Assembly: GCA_026119855.1 (NCBI GenBank)
Contig: JAOWBW010000025.1
Span: 1,674,001 to 1,738,000 of the forward strand
Source: Campanula takesimana
Taxonomy: Eukaryota; Streptophyta; Magnoliopsida; Asterales; Campanulaceae
Reading direction: 5' to 3'
DNA: 64,000 bases
Of this stretch, positions 46,078 to 57,977 are shown piece by piece (position 1 is the first letter of the stretch; each line of letters starts with the position of its first letter). Both the position numbers and the translations under genes were made by a program. Below the pieces are notes generated by a model, which saw only the letters and a list, made by a program, of their open reading frames with translations, was not told where the DNA came from and ran no database searches.

Positions 46078-47318
46078 TTAAGCGTAGAACTTCTTGAGCT
46101 TGTCGAGGTTGACCTCCTTTGGCAGTTGATCACCATCCAAGTCTACGAGTCGGACTGCACCGCCGCTTAGTATCTTCTTGACCACGTAAGGACCGTTCCA
46201 TCGAGGCCCCATTTCCCAAGGGGATTCATGGCATTGGGGGGATGTTGTCATAGGAATAGATCTCCCACTTTGATATTTCGAGGCTTCACCTTCTTGTTGA
46301 AAGCCCTTGCCATTCTTTGTTGATAAGCCCTTGTGCGTTCAAATGCTCTTAACCTCTTTTCGTCGAGTAGAGCAAGTTGCTCGTATCGACTTTGCATCCA
46401 GTCGACCTTATTGACTTGGTTCTCGAGTAAGACCCATAGAGAAGGAACCTCGAGTTCAACTGGGAGTACGGCTTCAGAACCATAAACCAATGAGTACGGA
46501 GTTTCTCCCGTTGCTGACCATATTGATGTGCGGTAGCCCCACAATGCTAGTGGTAATTTCTCGGGCCAGTCCCTTCCTGTTGAAGCCATTCTTCGTATGA
46601 TGACTTCGATTGTCTTATTTGCTGCTTCGATAGCTCCGTTGGCTTGGGGGCGGTACGGGGATGACTTGTGCTTGGTAACTTTGTAGTCAACAAAGAGTGC
46701 ATCCATCTCTTTCTCGAAGTGAGAGCCATTGTCGGAGATGATCTCATGAGGAATACCATACCAGCACATGATGTTGTTCTTTACGAATTCAGCCACTTTC
46801 TTGGCATTGAGAACTCGGTAAGCTTGTGCTTCGACCCATTTTGTGAAATAGTCCACGGCCACAAGGATGAATGACTGTCCGTTTCTCCCCGTAGGATGGA
46901 CTTTGCCGATGATATCTATGCCCCAACAAGAGAATGGCCAAGGTGTGGTCATGTTGTACAGTTGTGAAGGTGGAGCATGTTGTAGATTAGCATGGAACTG
47001 GCACTTGGCGCATTTCTTGACTTTCTCGATGCAGTCTCTTTCCATTGTAGTCCAATAGTAGCCAATACGGAGTATCTTCTTGGCTAACATAATCCCATTC
47101 ATGTGGGGTCCATACTCGCCTTCATGGACTTCGTGCATGATTTCTTGAGCTTCAGAATCGTTTGCACATAAAAGGTTGATCCCTTGGTGATGTCTCTTGT
47201 AGACTCGGTTTCCAATCAACACATATTTGGCGGCTAGCTTTTGTAGTGCTAATCGGGTTTTCCCATTGCTGTTCTTGGGAAAGGTGTTGTTGTTGAGAAA
47301 ATTCATGATGTCAGTGTA
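46078..47318 (-). pseudogene. Gypsy E integrase
   Basis: The HHCC zinc domain (HEGEYGPHMNGIMLAKKI, then CAKCQFHA) is followed by the DDE core: GIDIIGKVHPTGRNG with the first Asp, ISDNGSHFEKE with the second and ANGAIEAANKTI with the Glu. Next come LPLALWGYRTS and the C-terminal KVKPRNIKVGDLFL. A TGA at 46248 and a one-base loss near 46210 separate the last 55 codons, which end KEVNLDKLKKFYA at TAA 46078. Upstream it joins RNase H in frame except for a TAG at 47319 in place of TGG. Sequence style fits the Tat/Ogre branch. Confidence 0.92.
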
Positions 47319-48191
47319 CTACGGGGGGTTATCTTGGACTTTATTGATCTCAATGTCCATGCAGTATGCCGGACTGGTCCTTCTTGAAATTTTGAAGGGT
47401 TTCACCATTTTTTCTTTGGGCATCTCAACCAGTGAGGCTATAGTGGCCAAAGCATCGGCAAAGAGGTTCTTGTCTCTTGGCAAATAATTGAACGTGATGT
47501 CTTGAAACTGTTCAACCAATTCCTCGAGGTGTCGACCATACTGTTGGAGGGTCGGATCTTGGATTCGCCATTTACCCGATGTCTGATTAATAAGGAGCAG
47601 GGAGTCACCAAATACTTCTAGCTCTGTGACATTTCTTTCTAGGGCCGCTTCTAGCCCCGCTATGCATGCCTCATACTCGGCAAAGTTGTTGGTAGCTTCG
47701 AATTCAAGACGGATAGAGATTGGAGTGTAGATGTCCTTTGGATCGACAAGAAACATTCCTATCCCATAACCATGCTTATTGGCGGCGCCATCGAGCAAAA
47801 GTTGCCACTTATTTTCCTCGGTTGTAGTGAAAACCAAGTGCTCGTCGGGAAACTGTGAGTCCTCCCCCTTCACTTCATCACACGAAAATTCAGCAAGCTG
47901 ATCACTGAACACTTTCCCCTTGATGGATTTGAGTGTGACGTAAGTGATGTCATAGCCGGCGAGCATGAAGTACCATTTGGCTATCCTTGTCGACATGAAA
48001 GGCTTCTCGAAAATGTAGCGGAGCGGGTCCACTTTTGCTACTAGCTTGATTGGAAAGGCTTCCATGTAGTGTTTGAGCTTTTGAGTGACCCAAACCAGTG
48101 CTGCACATGAATTCTCTAAGACAGAGTAGTTCTTTTCACCACCTTGAAATCGGTGACTGACAAAGTAAATGGCATTCTCCTTTGTGGAGTC
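47319..48191 (-). pseudogene. Gypsy E RNase H region, including a second RNase H
   Basis: The frame covers the end of the usual gypsy RNase H (KLVAKVDPLRYIFEKP, IAKWYFMLAGYDI). A further RNase H domain follows: LLLDGAANKHGYGIGMFLVDP, then NNFAEYEACIAGLEAAL, with FGDSLLLINQ and FADALATIASLVEM carrying the later catalytic positions. An additional, archaeal-like RNase H after the native one is a known mark of Tat-lineage elements. It is open except for a TGA at 48192 at its upstream edge. Confidence 0.9.
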
Positions 48192-49195
48192 TCATTGCTC
48201 TTGTGCTAGCATAGCCCCAAGGGCTTCATCATTCACAGTGAGGTAGAGCAAGAGAGGCTTCTCCTTGTGAGGTGGAACCAAAACTGGAGGGCATGTCAAG
48301 TAATGCTTCACTTGGTCGAAAGCTTCTTGGCAAGCGTCGGTCCATTCTAGGGCCACATTCTTCTTGAGTAACTTGAAGATTGGCTCACACATGGAAGTAA
48401 GCTGGTGCACAAACCGACTGATGTACTGAAGTCTGCCCATGAAACCTTTGATTTCTTTCTGTGTCTTGGGAGGAGGCATGTCAATGATTGCCTTGATTTT
48501 TGAGGGATCTTCTTCAATACCCCTTTCTGTGACCATGTAGCCAAGAACTTTGCCTCGGATGACCCCAAACGTGCACTTTGCGGGATTGAGCCTCATCTTG
48601 TGTTGACGGAGCCTTTCAAAGAATTTGCGGAGATCGATCAAATGTTGACCGTTGGTCCCCTTCGAGTGGATGATCATGTCGTCCACGTAGACCTCGATCT
48701 CTTTGTGAATCATGCCATGGAACAAGTCTGTAACAGCCCTTTGATAAGTATCGCCAGCGTTCCTTAACCCAAACGGCCTAACTGTGTAGCAAAAGGTGCC
48801 CCACGGTGTTGTGAAAGCAGTCTTTTGTTGATCCTCTTTGGCTATGAGAATCTGATTATACCCAGCAAATCCGTCCACAAACGACGGACCTCGTAGGCAG
48901 CAGTGGAGTCGACTAGCATGTCAATGTTGGGTAGTGGAAAGTCATCCTTTGGAGAAGCTTTGTTCAGATCCCGGAAGTCCACACAAACACGAACCTTGCC
49001 ATTAGCCTTTCTGACTGTCACGACATTTGCAAGCCATGTTGGATACTCAATAACCTTGATGAAGCCTACACTGAGAAGCTTCTCTATCTCCTTTTGGACT
49101 TGTAAAGACCATTCTGGCTTGATCTTTCTGAGCTTCTGCTTTGTCGGCTTAACATCCTCTCTGATCGGAATTCTGTGCTCAGCGACCTTTCTGTC
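48192..49195 (-). pseudogene. Gypsy E reverse transcriptase
   Basis: The RT reads KKLSVGFI-type and ANVVTVRKANGKVRVCVDFRDLNKASPKDDFPLP blocks (about 49060-48920). After a one-base shift near 48885 it continues DGFAGYNQILIAKEDQQKTAF, RPFGLRNAGDTYQR and the active site EVYVDDMIIHSK (about residue 63 of the lower frame). A thumb region with GFMGRLQYISRFVHQL follows. Catalytic Asp residues remain. Breaks are the shift, a TAA at 49196 and the TGA at 48192. Confidence 0.93.
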
Positions 49196-49555
49196 TTAAC
49201 CCGGCATGTCTTTGTACGACCATGAAAATACATCCACGAACTCTTTGAGCAGTGCAGTCAATCTGTCTTTCTCATCCCCCTTGAAGAAGCTTCCGATCTT
49301 GGTTTCTTTCGGCTCTTCGTCGGTACCCAGATTAACAACATGCAATTCTTCGTCAGCCCCTGGACCATTTTCACCACGACTACGGACCTGTTGAGCAAGT
49401 TCATTTAAGTATGTTTTGTTTTCGTGGTCTATTTCATCATTATTTGAATCGTTATTAACTAGTTCATTAAATTCGTTATTAGTTAATTCATCATTCATGA
49501 TGTTTGCAATCTCAGGGTACTCAGAAAGATCAAATTTTTCATTAACAAAGAAAGG
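49196..49555 (-). pseudogene. Gypsy E segment upstream of RT, cut at its 5' end
   Basis: An acidic linker (YPEIANIMNDELTNNEFNEL) and the block GSFFKGDEKDRLTALLKEFVDVFSWSYKDMPG that precedes RT in Tat elements. It stops at about 49555, where Copia C sequence starts. Protease, gag and the 5' LTR of E are absent. Confidence 0.88.
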
Positions 49556-52024
49556 CATTATTGTTTTGATCAAATAAATGAGAAACGCATATCTAAAATT
49601 CCATGGGACGGAGTTTTAAAGTCACATGATTTTGAATCATATGATATAAGCAAATCTTATTTACTTGGACCAAGACATATTTTACTAGGAGTAGTAAAAG
49701 GCTAATATCTTATTAGACCTAATACATGTCGATGTATATGTTTCATTAAGTAGCAATGCTAAAAGAGGATTTTGGTACTACTTTGTAAAACTATTCAAAA
49801 AAAATTCCGATTCGATCGTGATAATGAATAATTGAAGCAAGAATTTGACAATCATCTTTAAGGTTGAGAAATTGTTTCAAAAATTAAATCCACCAAAAAC
49901 ACCATTTTGGAATGATGTGTCTACGTGGAGGTGTAAAACCCTATTGGATATGGTTCATTAGATGATAAAGTCAAATTGATTTTTCATTATTTTAATGGGT
50001 TATACATTGGAAAACGCTATAACCACACTAATTTGAGTTCCATCAAAATATGTTCAAATGTACCATATGTGATATGGAATAAAAGAAAACTTGGTTTGTC
50101 TTTCATAAAGATTTAATAAAGTGAGACCTTTTGAGAAAAGACTTGTTTGAAACAAGCTCACATTTAAATCTAATAGATGTATTTTCATGGGATATCCTAA
50201 GGAAACTTGAGGATATTATTTTATTCATAAGAAACAAATTGTTTGTTGCTTATTATGGTACTTTTCTAGATAAATTGTTTATCTCTAAAAGAACCAGTGG
50301 GAGTAAAATATATCTCGAATGGTTCGAGACCTTGAAAATAACATAGAACCTTAAATGGAAGTAGAACAAACTTTCGCAAGGAGTTGTAAAATTCGTTCAA
50401 GTTACACAAGTTACTTACATATATGATAGGATACAATCTATAACAAGAAATATTGGATTTCTCGAAATAGAAAGTATTGAGGTAATGTTCATTGAGAATG
50501 GCATATTTACCACCTATCAATATGCAATGTCCGCTCCGTATTAGATTAATGGCTTGGAGTCATAAAATCTAAAAAGCATTCCATATATAATACTGAAGTT
50601 TGGAACTTGATCATTCTAACCTAAAGTGTAAAAACCAAAGGATGGAATTAAGTTTTCTTGGAGAAAACTTACATGGGTAGCAAGGTACATACTAATTAAG
50701 CAAGACAAAATGTGGAAAATGTTGACTCATATTTTGAATATGATGAAACTTTCTCACTCGTAGTCATGCTTTAAGATATTAGAATTCTCGTTGTCATATC
50801 GTCATATTTGGAATATGAAAATTGACAAATGGTTGTCAAAACAGCGTTCCTTAACGGGAACTAACTTAAGGATGTATTGGATACAGCCTAAAGGTTTTGA
50901 TAGTCTATAAATTCTAATAAAGTATGATAGTTGCGGAAAATCCATGGGATGGATTGAAGCAAGCTTCTTGGAGTTGAAATGATCATATTGATGAAGTGTT
51001 CAAATCGTTTGAAATTCATCAAAGATGAGACTTGTGTTTGCTAAGAAATTAGTGGGAGCATAGTCTTATTCCTAGTCTTGTATATGTGGTTGACATATAG
51101 TTCATTGGAAAGAGTTTCTTAATGAAAGACTTAGGAAGAAGCCACTTACATCCTTGAAATTAATATCTATTGATATAAATCTAGGAAGTTGATTAGTTTG
51201 TGTCAAAGTACTTATAAAGACAAAGTAATGAATTGTTCAGTATGCAAGACACTTAGAGAAGAACTTGCAAGGTTGTCTATTGACAGTGTTCTTGGCAAGA
51301 CTTAGTCTTTGTGGAAGACTAATGAGCAAGAATACATGATTAGGATTCCGTATGCTTCGGCAAATGGATCTATCATGTATGTCATATTATATACTTAAAC
51401 GGGATAACTCGTATACATGGAGTATGCATGAGAACAAACTAATCATATCCTAGTGAAAGTCACTAGATAGTGATAAAAAATGTCCTTATGTAATTAAGAA
51501 GAACTAAGGATGCATTCTTGATGGTTATTGACATGGGAGATGATCTAGTAAATGGTTACATAGATGCATGCTTCCACATCGACAAGGGTAATTCAAATTG
51601 CAGTATAAACATATGTTTAAAATAAGTGCTATTAGTTGGAATAGTTTTAAGCAAATACACTATAAACAATTCTACGAATAAAATTGAGTATTTAGTTACA
51701 AAAGTAGTAATTACGGGAGTTGTTTGAATATAGATGTTATTAGTAAAACTAGAAATAGTTTCTAGTACTACTAATCCTATGGACCCAGTTGTGAAATAAT
51801 TGTTATTGCACAAGCAAAGGTGCCAAAGGCTCATCTATGATCCAAACACACACTCAGATGTTTCCGTCTCTACGAGAAATCGTTGATATGGGAGATGTCA
51901 AAATATGCAAAATACCTTATGATGATAACAAGGATAATCTTCCTGCATAAGATTCTCCACATGCTGTTATGATGGTCATAGGCTAAGCTCAATGGTATTG
52001 GATACACATTGATTGGGCCTAGTG
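49556..52024 (+). pseudogene. Copia C pol remnant, extremely decayed
   Basis: Translation in shifting frames matches element D block by block: SHDFESYD and YLLG of GAG-pre-integrase (about 49600-49680), FDNHL near 49845, integrase WNDV and KTLLDMVH (about 49910-49960), IFMGYPKET (about 50185), RT pieces around 50700-51100 and RNase H pieces to about 51960. Dozens of stops and shifts remain; the longest frames are under 100 codons. This is the oldest retrotransposon coding sequence in the nest. It begins mid-pol because everything upstream was deleted. Confidence 0.88.
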
Positions 52025-52036
52025 CAAGTGGGAGAT
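52025..52036 (+). other. Polypurine tract of Copia C
   Basis: aagtgggagatt immediately before the 3' LTR, the same tract as in element D. Confidence 0.85.
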
Positions 52037-53590
52037 TGTTGGAGATTATGCCCTAGGCCCTTGAGAAAGGCCTTACGTTACATCATGTTCTCATTTGTTA
52101 TGGAGATAACAACCTTGGATTATTATATGTTTTACATGTTTATTATAATAATTCCCGTCCCTAGTACTTATGAAGGACTAGTATAAGTTTAATCGATGAT
52201 CATATGATGATCATGTGTATGTGATAGAAATTAAACTTATGGGTACTTGTTGGAGAACAAGTACTGGACTTGACCCACCTATGAGATTTATGTCATGGTA
52301 AGATGTCATAATTAAATCTCATATAGTTATATCATTTGATATCCTTAGACCTGAGATTATCATGGTCTTCCACATGATGAACATTACGTTTGACATAGTC
52401 AACCGCTACCTTTAACCAAGTAGTCATAAAGGCTATGATTGGCATAATCGAATTCTTGTAGGGAAGAATGATAAGTCAATATGGAATTTGTCCCTCCTCA
52501 AGAGAGATATCTGCTTAGGCCACTCGTAGAGTGAGATTGAAGAAATACGTGGCCACGCTCAAATGAATTGATGTGATCAATATTATTTACTCATAATCAA
52601 TCTACTCGGGATCGAGAAAACATTGAACGAGATAAGTTGACTTTGACCGTGGATTATGTTCAATATGATATCGCGTGACAAAAGGATTGTGATATGTTCT
52701 ATGAGGATAACGAACTTCGTTTAATTTATATTAATTGGGTAGTCATGATGGCTTGCTAGAGTCCGCTCATGACTTATGGGTTTGACCTTGGTTTGATTCA
52801 TTTCCAACTTAATATAATCCTATGGGGTCACATACAAAAGAACGAATCAAAGAAAAGGCTAAAATTGAAATTGCGTAAAAGAGCGTAAAAATCAGAATCA
52901 AGAAAAACAGGAATTGGCTTCAGCAAGGAGGGTCCGGCCGAACCCAAGCCATGACCGGTCGGACCTCCTCAATGATCCGGCCGGACCAGGTTGGTGCTCC
53001 GGACGGACCTCCTGTGTTCGGGCCTTGTTTTTCTGCTCCGATTTTTTATGGGTTTTTGATATATTTCTCCTAAAGGGTTTAGGTCAAATAAGTATAAAAA
53101 CCTCTCTCCTTGCCCTAGTCCATATGGTATTGAATGGGAGTAACCTAATTGATATTGTATCATTATTGGTAGCTTCCATGTGTTTGAGAAACACATTCTT
53201 GAGTTTAGATTGTGAATCAAAAGCTCAAGAACACTAATAAATTCATATAGCCTTTGAAGTTTAGAAAAACGTGTTTTCTAATGGAGCTATCAATCCAGAT
53301 CTAGAATTGTTCTAGATATTCGTTCGCGTGTGGATACACATAGAGGATGTTTGCTTTAGCATCTCAAGTTCGTGTTCCTGCGATCCTGATTCAAAGAACA
53401 CGAAGAACGAGGAGATCAAATCTTAAAGCTTGAAGATTTGAAGATCTGAAAATTTTAAACGCACAAGACTGTTAGTATTCTAAATTCATCTTGCTATTAA
53501 TTTAATCATCATGAATGGATCTTGGGGCTTAGGGTTTTATTAATTTTATATTGCCAATTTCCGCTACGCAAGGACCCTCAAAACCCAACA
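52037..53590 (+). repeat. 3' LTR of Copia C
   Basis: 1554 bp, TGTTGGAGATTATG to ACCCAACA. Its first 662 bp match 15625-16286. It is followed (after one base) by aaaca at 53592-53596, the same five bases that precede the 5' LTR, and then by LINE sequence that continues from 15624. A TATA box (agtataaaaacc) lies at 53091-53100. Confidence 0.94.
52931..53012 (+). promoter_or_regulatory. Four CpG-rich words upstream of the C TATA box
   Basis: Words of the type TCCGGCCGGACC start at 52933, 52954, 52976 and 52998, spaced 21, 22 and 22 bp, ending about 80 bp before the TATA box. The consensus GGTCCGGCCGGACC is a perfect palindrome; each copy deviates by one to three bases. Confidence 0.65.
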
Positions 53591-53596
53591 AAAACA

Positions 53597-54237
53597 TTGA
53601 GCATCATGTATGTTTTGGTGGTAAGAGGTCAGCTTTATGTCCGAAAATTCTTGTGCACATTAGGTGGTTTCCGTCCCAGTTTACTACTTTCAAATTGAAC
53701 GTAGACGGAGCCGCCCAAGGTAATCCGGGGCGTGCTGGCATAGGGGGAATCATTAGGAATAGAGAAGGCCAATGCTGCTTTGGTTTTAGTCGGTCCATAG
53801 GGATAACGTCAAATATGACTGCGGAAGTTTGGGCGATGAGAGAAGGTCTTCAATATGCGATTTCTCTGAATATTAATACAATTCATATTGAAACTGATTC
53901 TCTGGTCACTTTTAATATTCTCTGCAGGGGCCAAAAACCCCCAAGTGGGGCACACAATTTATTAACTGATTGCAGGAATTTAATAGGAGCTTTTGAGCAT
54001 ATCTGCTGTAGCTTTGCATACAGGGAAGGAAATGGTGTTGCAGATATCCTAGCAAAGTATGAATGAAGCTTTTGTCAATCCCCCTTTGTAGTTGTATCCA
54101 TATCTTGTTAACGATCTAAAAGGAAACACTTCAATTAAGGAGTTGGTAGTGTTCCAAGAAGCAGTAGTGTTTGTAAAATAATTATGTCTGTAACATAAAC
54201 TTTTATATTGTATGTATGTATGTTTCGATCAAAAAAA
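53597..54237 (+). pseudogene. LINE RNase H domain and tail (continues 13640-15624)
   Basis: An open frame to TGA at 54066: the RNase H begins FKLNVDGAAQGNPGRAGIGGIIRN, continues with MTAEVWAMREGLQYAI and IHIETDSLVTFN, and ends CSFAYREGNGVADILAK. The catalytic Asp, Glu and Asp are visible. This is the domain missing after the zf-RVT segment at 15.4 kb. The tail ends with aaaaaaaa near 54230-54237, a short poly-A. The piece itself has no frameshift. Confidence 0.93.
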
Positions 54238-54638
54238 ACTTGTAATAATACACGTGTTGACCCCATGTATCCGGGATGAAACCTGATACTGAAATCTGCA
54301 TTTGAAAATAAACTTTTTTTAAGCGTAAAATTATTTTTTTCTTATTTCAAAATGAAGTTTTTTAATATTAATATGTGTGTTTAAATAATTTTTTTACCAT
54401 TTTTTAAAATTTTATTTTATACTTATAAAACAAACATTTTGAAAGCAGATAAAAAGAAAATTTATGATTTTTTACTATTACAGATTATGAACATTATTTT
54501 GTGGCAAAGAAAATATAATTTATTTTTTATTTTTTGAAATCAAGGAAAAGTAAAAAATAATACTCCTTTCGTCTCACAACAACGACCCATTTCATTTTTT
54601 TTTTTAACGAGAACTACGAAAAAATGCTTTAAAAAGTA
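54238..54638. other. AT-rich intergenic sequence
   Basis: Very AT-rich. A half of a miniature-element terminus (actcctttcgtctcac, near 54565) is the only recognisable item. Confidence 0.5.
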
Positions 54639-54852
54639 CTCCCTCCGTCCTCCGTCCCAGCCTAAGGTTCTTACTTTATTTTTTGGTCTGTCCCAGCTTA
54701 AAGTTCTTAGTTGCTTTATTACCTAAAATGGACTATGGCCCCACTTGTCATTCTCACAACAAAAACTCCCCACTTGTCATTCTCACAATATTTATTTTTT
54801 CTTAATTTCCGTGTAAAGTCAAACTCAGACTCTTAGGCCGGGACGGAGGGAG
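54639..54852. mobile_element. Stowaway-like MITE 1
   Basis: Termini ctccctccgtcc and ggacggagggag, flanked by TA on both sides (54637-54638, 54853-54854); 214 bp, no ORF. It lies just downstream of the aminotransferase stop codon. Confidence 0.9.
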
Positions 54853-55008
54853 TATGCGTTTTGATTTGAAATAGAGAGAAATTGTAATAAAAAAGTGATA
54901 TAAATTTTATTTAAAAAAAAAAAAGAGAAACATTTCAATTAAATATTCAAATATGTAGGTGTTATTAAGGTAAAGAATATAATAGAGGGAGCGGTACTGT
55001 GAGACCAT

Positions 55009-57611
55009 TCAAATGTGAAGCACCCAACCCCACTTGTCATCATGTTTTCCTGTTTGAATCCCAACAAGTGTTGCGTGCAACTCTCGGCTGATTAGTTGAC
55101 CATCCTTTTTATAGTCAACCCTGCATGTGCCCAATTAAATTTGTTAATTAAGCATGCACAACATACGGAGTACAGTAGTATTAAAATGGAAAAGAGAGTA
55201 GTAGACTAATGTACTTGAAAAGAATAAACAAACTGCAACTGTATTTATGATATGATCATCTATTTTATATGTAACCATCGAATAGTGATAACATTCATTT
55301 TGTTATCTTAATCCAATATGAGCTGTTCTACCTATCAGAGAAAATAAATAAAGAGAAATTTATAATCAGAGTGTAAAGATTACTACAGTAGTATGTAAAA
55401 GTTTGACAAGTCAATTTTAACATTTAAAAAGGGAAACTAGTCTTACCTTTTAGCATGATACGTAACGCTTCCAATACAAGCGACACCAACAGCAGTTCCA
55501 GTGCTGAAAACCTCATCGGCCTCCAGCAATTCATCCACTGTAATTAAACGTTCATCAACCTGAATTGCACAAATTTTCATCACACACAGTTCATACAAAG
55601 AAACAATCTTTTAACACGCACGGATCGAAAGCCTCGAATAATGACCTGATAACCAAGATCACGGGCAATCTGAATAATGCTTTTTCTTGTAATTCCTTCT
55701 ACTGGAGTTGTAATAACATTTTCCTTCACTATGAAAATGTTACAAGAACTCACCTCCTCGATATATCTCTTATGTACTGAATCAAGGTATAGTACATCAG
55801 AGAATCCTCTGTCTTTTGCTTTTGTAATTGGTCTGAAAACCTACATTTCGACATCCAGAATCAACATTTAGTTAGGGTTATTACCATTATTTTCCCTTCA
55901 ATTACCAAATCAAAAGAAATCAAAGTACAATTGGATTCACAAAATCTTGTGAAAAAGCCAACAACAATAGGGAAAACCGGTTTTATGACTTAAAAATTAT
56001 GTTATCTCAGTTAAAACTTTCAGCTTTACGGTCGGATTTTTTAGTTTGAGAACAAATAAATACTTTTAGTCTGTCAATTAAAACCACTAGATCTGTCAAG
56101 TAGTAATATGACAATTAAATAGAAGATTGACCATTTTAATAGTAAAACTGACACTGCTAAAGCGGTACCAAAAACTCTATTTATCATAGTGTTAAAAGAA
56201 AGTGATGATTTTATTATAAGACTGACTTACTCTATTGGATTAGCTTACCGGAGAATAATTAGAAATGCTTTTGATTCCTCCAGCACCACCTGGAGTCGCA
56301 CGATGATATTCATCCTCGACGTAGATGTTCAAAGCATCTGTAGTTTTCCCCTGAATTTTAATAATTTCATGAGCCAACAATATGCAAAACATGTTTTAAA
56401 TTGTAATCTACGAATATGAAAAAGAAAAATAAAATAAAAATAGAAACCTTGAAATAATTCCCAACAGGGGAAGCATAAACAAGGAATGTGAATTCAGGTG
56501 CTGGAGCCAACCCAGTATCGGTCCACTTCCAATTAGTAAAGGCCTAAGATAAAGAGACCCTTTTCCTGCTGGTGGAATCTGCATTTAATTATCAACATTA
56601 GTGACATAATTATATTCATTTTCATTTAAAAATTAAAAACGAAAGAAACAACTGCAGTATTAGATTACCCAACGCTTGTTAGCAAGTGTAGTTTGTCTGA
56701 CTGCATCAACAAATTGTTCAACGGATGGAGCCGACATGCACATTCTTTCAGCTCCAATTTGCATTCGGATTGCGTTTTGATCTGGACGGAATAGGACAAC
56801 TCGACCATCATCTCCCCTGTATGCTTTTGTACCTTCAAACAATCCCTAATTAACAACAAAAATAGACATTTATTTTGGGACGGAGTTAACAATTTTTTTT
56901 ATTTATTTTTTGGCTCTGTTGGCTCATTCTTATAGCAGCTTAATTAAATACCTGGCCGTAGTTTAAGACAGAGGCTGCAGGGGGTAACGAAATGTTAGCA
57001 TAATGACTAAGTTGGCCTTGTTCAAAATTGCTGCCTTGCCTGCATTTGTTTACGTACATGTAATCGGTTTGCACAAGACTAAATCCAAGATTATCCCAAT
57101 CAATATCCGCGTATTCATCATTTCTGCCAAAGTTAAATAGAAAACGAAATAAGTTCTCCATGAACAAAATTGTAGATTTAGCTTGAACAAATACATACTG
57201 TATGAATGAAAGTTGGCGAGAATCAATTAAGCTTATTTTGATAAATAATGTGCAATTTTATACCTTAAGAATGATGGTTCATGAGAACGGACAGCAGATG
57301 AGGCGAATGAGGACAACAATCTTTCTCCATCCTACAAGCAAACGCGAAACTAATTAATGGTGTTGATTAATTTCATATCAAATGAAAATTATCATCCCGT
57401 TATATATCAGTTTTTTTTTTTTTTTTGCCATTTTAACATTGCAATGTCCCGTAGGCCCCCGACTAGCGAAAGAAAAAGAAAAAAAGGTACGTATTCTGGT
57501 CAAATGATAAGCGTAAATGTGAGAAAGAAAGTGACATGAACGCAATCTAACCTTGAATGTGCCTATGCCTAGATAGAGTAAACCAGGAAGGCATGGACTC
57601 GGACGGATCAT
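55009..57611 (-). CDS. BCAT: Branched-chain amino-acid aminotransferase, nine exons, probably disabled
   Basis: PLP enzyme that makes or degrades Leu, Ile and Val in plastids or mitochondria. Exons on the minus strand: 57552-57611, 57264-57331, 56952-57123, 56669-56845, 56448-56578, 56249-56350, 55646-55840, 55447-55559, 55009-55120. All introns are GT-AG and phases fit. The product is about 376 residues, with a basic, Ser-rich start suiting an organelle transit peptide. Family blocks: DIDWDNLGFSLVQTDYMY, LFEGTKAYRG, FRPDQNAIRMQIGAERMCM, GGAGGIKSISNYSP with the catalytic Lys near residue 230, FSTGTAV, and LVGIQTG near the end. Two defects: one T missing in exon 5 (near 56510; GLAPAPE expected) shifts the frame, and exon 7 lacks about five codons of the conserved GTIL segment before EGITR (near 55700). 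The first could be an assembly error; the second is harder to dismiss. Confidence 0.93.
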
Positions 57612-57851
57612 GGTTGATGGATCTAACTGACAGAAAGTTTTGTGAGATGGGAGGTATGAAATTACAAAAAATTAGCTTGTTGATCACCAAATAACTATAT
57701 GTGCAGAAGCAAATGAAAGCAGGGGTGAAACTGAAAGGGAGTCATAAATCGTAATATGTGTATTTCTTTGTATGGACATATAGTCAAGTGGAGAGAAGAA
57801 AATGGTGGAATTTATGAGGTGAGACTAATAAGGATGGAGTAGGGGTTGGTG
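57612..57851 (-). promoter_or_regulatory. Short upstream region of the BCAT gene
   Basis: Only about 240 bp separate the BCAT start codon from the first miniature element. No clear TATA box is seen; gactatatgt on the minus strand near 57775-57784 is the best candidate. Regulation cannot be inferred. Confidence 0.3.
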
Positions 57852-57966
57852 TAGGGGTGGAAAATGGAGTGTTTTGGGTTTACCCATTTAAAGTTTAAAA
57901 TCTATTGGATATCCGGGTATTTTAACTTTAATGGGTACACCCAAAACACATAATTTGCCACCCCTA
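57852..57966. mobile_element. 115-bp hAT-like MITE, almost a full palindrome
   Basis: Termini TAGGGGTGG and CCACCCCTA, with the 8-bp duplication ggttggtg on both sides (57844-57851, 57967-57974). The arms pair along most of the length (gtgttttgggt with acccaaaacac), so the element can form a hairpin. Confidence 0.92.
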
Positions 57967-57977
57967 GGTTGGTGGTA

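Noticed and set aside
49196..49573. Gypsy E frame starting at the ATG at 49573
   Set aside because: The first codons lie beyond the E/C junction and translate Copia C sequence, so the ATG is fortuitous.
54238..55446. BCAT lacking its last exon
   Set aside because: At first no end was seen, but 55009-55120 on the minus strand has an acceptor, the right phase and the LVGIQTG block ending in TGA.
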